Assembly: GCF_000718085.1 (NCBI RefSeq)
Contig: NZ_JOEC01000001.1
Coordinates: forward strand, 434,001-498,000
Reading direction: 5' to 3'
Source: Mycetocola saprophilus
Lineage (GTDB): Bacteria > Actinomycetota > Actinomycetes > Actinomycetales > Microbacteriaceae
DNA: 64,000 nt
Under the pieces are notes generated by a model that saw only the letters and a program-made list of their open reading frames with translations, made no database searches and was not told the origin of the DNA. This document shows, in pieces, positions 59,549-64,000 of the stretch (positions within the stretch are counted from its first letter, which is position 1; each line of letters opens with the position of its first letter). Made by a program: the position numbers and the translations under genes.

Positions 59549-60180
59549 TTGCCGCTCCCGAAGGCCTGCAGGGTGCACTTCTGGTCGATGTCCCCGGCGT
59601 TATCGGGGATCGAGGTCATGCTGTCGTCATAGTTGGCGTCAAGGTTTTGCGCGTTGAGCAGGTGCATGAAGATCCCGTGATCGCGCAGGCAGGAGATCCA
59701 CGCCACCGACTGATCGCGGAACTTCGGATTGGTGGCGGCCTCCAGCTCCTTCGGCATCAGCGGAAGCAGGTTGGTGCACGCGGCCTTGGCGGTGTCGGGC
59801 ACCGGATCGGCGGCCCGCGGGTAGGTGTCGGCCTTGGTCCCCGACTGCCCGGCGGCCCCCGGCGCATTACGACCGTTATCGGCGGTCGCACCGTGGGCGA
59901 TCAGGCAGGCGTTCCAGGCACCGATCAGCTGGTCACGCCGCTCGGGGGAGTCGTCCAGACGCATCTGCGGGCGGCCCGAGCCCTCGCCGTCGGCGGTGTT
60001 CCCGGCGGGTGTGTTCGAAGTTCCCGAATCGGTCCCGGCACTCGAGGAGACCCGCGGAAGCTCGGCGACCCGGGTGATCCCGGTGTCCGGGTCCTGGGCG
60101 CAGCCGCTAAGGATTGCGGCGAGAATCAGAGCCGGGACCAGTAAGATCCGCGGCGTCAAAAACGATCGTGAAACAGTCAT
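59545..60180 (-). CDS. Four-cysteine lipoprotein, homologous in pattern to the neighbouring sensor kinase domain
   Basis: 211 aa. Signal peptide with lipobox LSGC (Cys27). A disordered Ser/Thr/Gly linker leads to a domain starting MRLDDSPERRDQLIGAW with Cys92, Cys135, Cys164 and Cys202; Cys92 and Cys164 lie in CLxxxG motifs (CLIAHG, CLRDHG). The extracytoplasmic domain of the divergent kinase has the same order and start. It heads the adaptor-ATPase-permease operon and may be the ligand-binding or cargo component. TAGCGT lies 7 nt before the ATG (60188-60193). Not a family I know by name. Confidence 0.8.
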   Translation of the reverse strand: MTVSRSFLTPRILLVPALILAAILSGCAQDPDTGITRVAELPRVSSSAGTDSGTSNTPAGNTADGEGSGRPQMRLDDSPERRDQLIGAWNACLIAHGATADNGRNAPGAAGQSGTKADTYPRAADPVPDTAKAACTNLLPLMPKELEAATNPKFRDQSVAWISCLRDHGIFMHLLNAQNLDANYDDSMTSIPDNAGDIDQKCTLQAFGSGK

Positions 60181-60292
60181 GGCGGCCACGCTAGGCACAT
60201 AATGTCAGGCAAATGTTAGGAACATGTGTGCGTTTGCCCCAACGGGCGTGATCCGCCGGTTTCCCGCGGATTCTCGGGCTTAGACTACCGTC

Positions 60293-60976
60293 ATGGCCGA
60301 ACTGTTAATTGCCGAGGACGACCCCGCGCAGGCCGAGCTGATCCGGCTCTATGCGCAGAATGAGGGGCACCACGTGACCGTGGTCCCCGATGGGCGCGCG
60401 GCCCTCGACGAGGTCCGCCGGAAGACCCCGGATCTGCTGATCCTCGACGTGATGATGCCCAGGCTGGACGGCCTGGACGTGTGCCGCATCCTGCGTGCCG
60501 AGTCCGCGGTCCCGATCCTGATGGTCACCGCCAAGACCTCCGAGGATGACCTGCTGCTGGGCCTCGACCTCGGCGCCGACGACTACCTCACCAAGCCCTA
60601 CAGCCCGCGCGAGCTGATGGCCCGGGTCCGCGCGCTGCTGCGCCGCGACGCCCGCGGAACGGTGACACCGGTGATCCGCGTGGGCGCACTGGAGATCGAT
60701 CCGGGCCGCCATGAGGCCCGACTCGGCGGCACCGTTTTGGACCTGACCCCCGGCGAGTTTGCGTTTCTCGCCCAGCTCGCTCAGGCCCCGGGCCAGGTCT
60801 TTACCCGCGAGCAGCTGATCCGTAATCTGCACGGGGTGGACCGCTATATTTCCCGGCGGACGATCGATGTCCACGTATCCAATGTGCGCAAAAAGGTTGA
60901 GCAGAACCCCGCCCATCCGCTGCTGATCCGCACGATTTACGGGGTGGGTTATAAGCTGCTGGATCCCGATGCGTAG
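60293..60976 (+). CDS. OmpR/PhoB-family response regulator
   Basis: 227 aa. Receiver domain: acidic pocket IAEDDP at residues 7-11, phospho-acceptor Asp52 in LLILDVMMPR, switch Thr and Lys in MVTAKTSED, DYLTKPYSPRELMARV; C-terminal winged helix with RRTIDVHVSNVRKKVE and IRTIYGVGYKL. TAGACT (60281-60286) lies 6 nt before the ATG: leaderless. It overlaps the kinase start by 8 nt. The adjacent divergent ABC operon is the likely target. Confidence 0.95.
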   Translation: MAELLIAEDDPAQAELIRLYAQNEGHHVTVVPDGRAALDEVRRKTPDLLILDVMMPRLDGLDVCRILRAESAVPILMVTAKTSEDDLLLGLDLGADDYLTKPYSPRELMARVRALLRRDARGTVTPVIRVGALEIDPGRHEARLGGTVLDLTPGEFAFLAQLAQAPGQVFTREQLIRNLHGVDRYISRRTIDVHVSNVRKKVEQNPAHPLLIRTIYGVGYKLLDPDA

Positions 60977-62999
60977 GCCGGTGGATCCCGGCCACCGGGT
61001 GCCGTGGCCGCGCAGCCTGGTGGTGCCGCTGTTTGTGATGACCGCGGCGATCGTGGCGGTGTCCGTGGCCGCGGCCGTCTGGATGACCGTGTCGGCCACC
61101 GCGACCGCCGTGGAGCAGAAGCGCGACCAGACGGTCACCACCGATACCGCCGTCTATGACGACCTGGTGGGCTATGCGGCGACCCACACCCACTGGGATG
61201 CCGTAGGCTCTGTGCTCAGGCGACTGGCGAGCGAGAACGAGGTGACCCTGACCCTGATGGATGAGTCGGGGAACCTGATCGCCACGACAGCAAAAAAGTC
61301 GGCCCAGCTGCCCCGGCCCGACCTGGCACGCGCGATCCTCAACCCCCTGGCGCTGGATCCCTCCCTTGCCCCCTCGGCGCGGATCACCGCCCCGGAACCG
61401 GATGCGGATCCCGAACCGGGGGAGTCCGCGGCACCCGGTTCGGCACCCACCTCGGAACCCTCCGAGAAGCCCGGGCAGGCATCGGGGGGAGCATCTCCCG
61501 CGCCCTCCCGCGACGGGACGACGGCCGGCGGGCCGCCGAGTTTCTCGGTCATCGACCCGCGGGCGGTCGGCCCGTTCCGGCTGAACGATGAGGAACGGGA
61601 CCAGAAGATCGCCGAGGCGAAAGACCTGGTGACCTGCCTGAGCACCAACGGTGTGTCCGGGGTACTGAGCGATACCGCGCCCAATGGGCGCCCGGTGGTT
61701 TCGATGCCCACGGGCACCCAGACCCCGCGCCCCTGCCTCGATGATGAGGGGCTGTTGCGCAAGCCCACTCAGAGTGAGTACACCGCCCTTCAGGCGCTGG
61801 ACACCCTGGTCAACGACTGCCTGGCCCGCTCCGGAGAGGACCCGATCATCCTGGACACCGACCTGAGCTGGACCTCGGTGGACAGCGACCGCGAGTCCAA
61901 CCGGGGCGTGAGCGGCTGCATCGAAACCTCGCGTCAGGAGCAGCTGGCCTCCAGCGTGGCCGAACCCGCGCGCCTCTTTATTCAGGGGCAGGATGCCACC
62001 GCCCGCGTGTTTTGGGACTTCTCCGGGGAGAATCAGCTGCGGCTCACCCTGCTGATCGCCGGACTCCTGGTGCTGACCCTGGGCCTCAGCCTGTACGGAG
62101 GACTGCGGCTGACCCGTCCGCTGCGCACCCTGGCCGCCGCGGCCGCCCGCGCCAGCGACGGAGACCTGCGGGCGCGTGCCGATGTGCGCCGCCGCGACGA
62201 GGTGGGCGCCGTGGCCACGGCGTTTAACACGATGGCCGAGCGCCGGGAAACCCTGGAATCCTCGCGGAACGCGATGATGAGCGACATCTCTCACGAGCTG
62301 CGTACCCCGATCGCCACGATGCGTGGATGGGTCGAGGCAGCCGAGGATGATCTGGTGACCCCGGATGCCGCGTTCCTGGCCACCCTGCACCGGGAAACCC
62401 TGGTGCTGCAGCGCCTGGTGGATGACCTGCACCAGCTCTCGCTGGCCGAGGCGGGGGAGCTGTCCCTGGAAATCGAGGATATTCCGCTGCGGGAATTCCT
62501 CGATCAGTTCGAGGCCGCGGCGCGTGGACTCAGCGATCCGGCGGGGATCTCCCTGACCGCGATCGCCGACCCGACCCTGCCCGCCGACGCGATGGTGCGC
62601 GCGGATCCCTTCCGCCTGCGCCAGGCCCTGCTCAACCTGGTGTCCAACGCGGTGCGACACACCCCGGAGGGCGGTCGCATCACGATCACCGCCGAGCGCT
62701 CGGGCAACGAGGTTTCGGGTGGCGTGCCCGACGGTATCGCGTTTACCGTGACCGACACCGGTTCGGGCATCCCCGCCGAGGAGGTTCCCTTCGTCTTTGA
62801 TCGGTTCCGCCGTGCCGATAAGTCACGCACCCGCGCCACCGGCGGCAGCGGCCTGGGCCTGGCCATCGTGCGCGAAATCCTGCGCCTCCACGGCGGCTCC
62901 GCGACCCTGGCAAGCACGCAGGGAACCGGCACCGCGGTCACCCTGTGGTTCCCGGACGCGCCGCCCCTCACCGACCGGAGCGGAACGCCGTCGAGGTGA
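60969..62999 (+). CDS. Sensor histidine kinase with four-cysteine extracytoplasmic domain
   Basis: 676 aa. TM1 about 17-38 and TM2 about 358-378 enclose a 320-residue sensor region: a Pro/Ser/Glu-rich linker (140-190), then a domain with Cys223, Cys256, Cys284 and Cys317. HAMP 379-430; H-box SHELRTP with His442; N-box LLNLVSNAVRH; G boxes DTGSGIP and GGSGLGLAI. Phosphorylates the adjacent response regulator. Cys223 and Cys284 sit in CLxxxG motifs just as in the divergent lipoprotein, so both probably bind the same ligand or each other. Confidence 0.94.
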   Translation: MRRPVDPGHRVPWPRSLVVPLFVMTAAIVAVSVAAAVWMTVSATATAVEQKRDQTVTTDTAVYDDLVGYAATHTHWDAVGSVLRRLASENEVTLTLMDESGNLIATTAKKSAQLPRPDLARAILNPLALDPSLAPSARITAPEPDADPEPGESAAPGSAPTSEPSEKPGQASGGASPAPSRDGTTAGGPPSFSVIDPRAVGPFRLNDEERDQKIAEAKDLVTCLSTNGVSGVLSDTAPNGRPVVSMPTGTQTPRPCLDDEGLLRKPTQSEYTALQALDTLVNDCLARSGEDPIILDTDLSWTSVDSDRESNRGVSGCIETSRQEQLASSVAEPARLFIQGQDATARVFWDFSGENQLRLTLLIAGLLVLTLGLSLYGGLRLTRPLRTLAAAAARASDGDLRARADVRRRDEVGAVATAFNTMAERRETLESSRNAMMSDISHELRTPIATMRGWVEAAEDDLVTPDAAFLATLHRETLVLQRLVDDLHQLSLAEAGELSLEIEDIPLREFLDQFEAAARGLSDPAGISLTAIADPTLPADAMVRADPFRLRQALLNLVSNAVRHTPEGGRITITAERSGNEVSGGVPDGIAFTVTDTGSGIPAEEVPFVFDRFRRADKSRTRATGGSGLGLAIVREILRLHGGSATLASTQGTGTAVTLWFPDAPPLTDRSGTPSR

Positions 63000-63081
63000 G
63001 CCCGGACGCGCACCAGCCGGACCGGGCAACGTATCTTGCGGGGTTCGCTCGGTGCCCCGGCATCGACACCGACTAATGCAA

Positions 63082-63121
63082 AACAGGCGGCACCCACTCG
63101 AGTGAGTGGGTGCCTCCTGTT
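63082..63121. terminator. Hairpin between kinase and helicase genes
   Basis: 11-bp stem (63089-63099 with 63104-63114), GAGT loop, then after one mismatch six further pairs (AACAGG/CCTGTT). It lies between convergent genes and can end both transcripts; no long T-tract. Confidence 0.75.
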
Positions 63122-63157
63122 GTATCGCCCGGCACGAGGCTGGACAGTGCCTAGCGC

Positions 63158-64000
63158 CTAGTGGCGGGGCTTGCGGTCGAAGCCGCGGTCGCCGCGGTCT
63201 CCACGATCCTCGCGCGGGGCGCGGTCGCGGTTCCAGCTGCCACCGCGGTCGCCGCGGTCCTCACGGTTGTCACGCTCGAAGCGGTTCTCCCGGCGGGCGG
63301 GGGCTCCACGGTCGGCACGGATCTCGATCAGCTTGCCGCTGATGCGGGTGTCGGCCAGCTTGTCCAGGGTGTCCGCGGGCATCGAGGCGGGCAGCTCCAC
63401 CAGGGAGAAGTCCGGACGGATCTGGATCGCGCCGAAGTCCTCGCGGTTCAGTCCACCCTCGTTGGCCAGGGCACCGACGATCTGACGCGGCTCGACGCGG
63501 TGACGACGACCCACTGCGATGCGGTAGGTGGTCATCGGTGCGCCGGAGTTGCGCGGGCGGCGCTCCTCGCGGTCAAAGCGGTTGCCACGGTCTCCGCGGT
63601 CGTCCCGGTCGAAACGCGATCCGCCACGGGAGTCACGGTCGCGACCGCCACGCTCGTCCCGGCTGAACTCGCGTGCCTCACGCTCACGACGACGGGCGTC
63701 GCGCTCGTCCTCGGCGTTGAGCAGCAGCGGGGTCTCACCCTGGGCAACCACGGCGAGGGCCGCGGCAACGTCTGCCTCGGGAACGTCGTGGTGCTCGACG
63801 TAGTGGGCGATGATGTCGCGGAAGCGATCGATCCGGCTGGTCTGCTCGAGCGCCGCGGTGATCGAGTCATCGAAGCGGCTCAGGCGGGTGGTGTTCACAT
63901 CGTCCACGCTGGGCAGCGACATCTGGGTCAGCGGCTGGCGGGTGGCCCGCTCAATCGCGGTCAGCAGACGACGCTCGCGCGGGGTGACAAACGAGATCGC
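63158..64000 (-). CDS. DEAD-box RNA helicase (CsdA/DeaD-like), N-terminus outside the window
   Basis: The visible 280 residues are the C-terminal part; the frame continues past the right edge. It begins with the end of the helicase core (ISFVTPRERRLLTAIERAT), then a helical region, an Arg/Asp/Gly-rich stretch (about 110-155 of the visible part), a DbpA-type RNA-binding domain (MTTYRIAVGRRHRVEPRQIV then GALANEGGLNREDFGAIQI) and a second RGD/RDR-rich tail ending FDRKPRH. CsdA/DeaD helicases unwind structured RNA in the cold and in ribosome assembly. The basic-acidic low-complexity tails probably assist RNA binding and condensation. Confidence 0.9.
   Translation of the reverse strand, partial: AISFVTPRERRLLTAIERATRQPLTQMSLPSVDDVNTTRLSRFDDSITAALEQTSRIDRFRDIIAHYVEHHDVPEADVAAALAVVAQGETPLLLNAEDERDARRREREAREFSRDERGGRDRDSRGGSRFDRDDRGDRGNRFDREERRPRNSGAPMTTYRIAVGRRHRVEPRQIVGALANEGGLNREDFGAIQIRPDFSLVELPASMPADTLDKLADTRISGKLIEIRADRGAPARRENRFERDNREDRGDRGGSWNRDRAPREDRGDRGDRGFDRKPRH

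Noticed and set aside
60801..62660. 619-codon minus-strand frame opposite the histidine kinase
   Set aside because: Antisense shadow; kinase boxes on the plus strand are complete.
1..64000. Insertion sequences, phage genes, CRISPR arrays or intact tRNA/rRNA genes
   Set aside because: No transposase or integrase motif, no direct-repeat/spacer pattern and no complete cloverleaf was seen on either strand.

Overview
The window is high-GC DNA with short intergenic gaps, ATGA/GTGA gene overlaps and many start codons lying about 12 nt downstream of a TANNNT -10 element (predicted leaderless mRNAs). The gene set (AGCS symporter, SoxR with a Cx2CxCx5C cluster, LAL-type LuxR regulator, type VII secretion-like small proteins, CGNR and ROK regulators) points to an actinobacterium, most likely Microbacteriaceae-like; I cannot name a genus. 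The window looks chromosomal. I see no rRNA, intact tRNA, transposase or CRISPR array.

Layout. 1-5.6 kb: end of an oligopeptide-type ABC importer, a ROK regulator, a GH4 glycosidase and a BadF-type sugar kinase, probably an oligosaccharide uptake and catabolism operon. 5.7-8.7 kb: a type VII secretion-associated module made of an EspC-like protein, a large polymorphic-toxin-like protein with an AT-rich C-terminus, an overlapping lipoprotein (candidate immunity protein), a YbaB-like protein and a WXG100 protein. 8.8-16 kb: ABC-F ATPase, an unknown protein, a small stress-like cluster (acidic protein, Rho-N/SAP-like protein, SDR), an alanine/sodium symporter and a carboxylesterase followed by 41-bp tandem repeats. 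16-19.4 kb: a giant LuxR-type ATPase regulator and a small basic protein. 19.6-28 kb: NUDIX, metallophosphoesterase and HAD phosphatase genes, with the last two overlapping a complete Ugp/Mal-type ABC importer and an RpiR regulator, and a divergent MBL hydrolase. 28-32 kb: UvrA-like ABC protein with an attenuator-like leader, Abi-like HEPN protein, YdeI-like protein.

32.2-35.7 kb is an AT-richer island encoding a lactococcin-972-like secreted peptide, two FtsX-like membrane proteins and an ABC ATPase, with a hairpin between the peptide gene and the transporter genes. 35.8-40.3 kb: membrane-anchored alpha/beta hydrolase, CGNR regulator and VOC protein sharing a promoter region with two identical dyads, a flavin disulfide reductase and a one-TM protein. 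40.4-45.2 kb: a heterodimeric ABC exporter whose two nucleotide-binding domains are degenerate in complementary ways, and an AraC regulator; a possible iron box overlaps the exporter promoter. 45.2-47.7 kb: SoxR and a divergent MFS pump with a textbook SoxR promoter, then a lipoprotein. 47.8-56.3 kb: redox and detoxification genes with local regulators (thioredoxin-reductase-like/XRE-cupin, ADH/LysR/TetR, aldo-keto reductase/TetR with three identical-type palindromes, SDR-SDR-NTF2).

56.3-63 kb: a MacB-type ABC system (permease, ATPase, adaptor with peptidoglycan-binding domain, lipoprotein) divergent from an OmpR-type two-component system. The extracytoplasmic domain of the histidine kinase and the lipoprotein share a four-cysteine pattern and look homologous, which suggests one sensing circuit. 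The window ends inside a DEAD-box RNA helicase with an RGD-rich tail.
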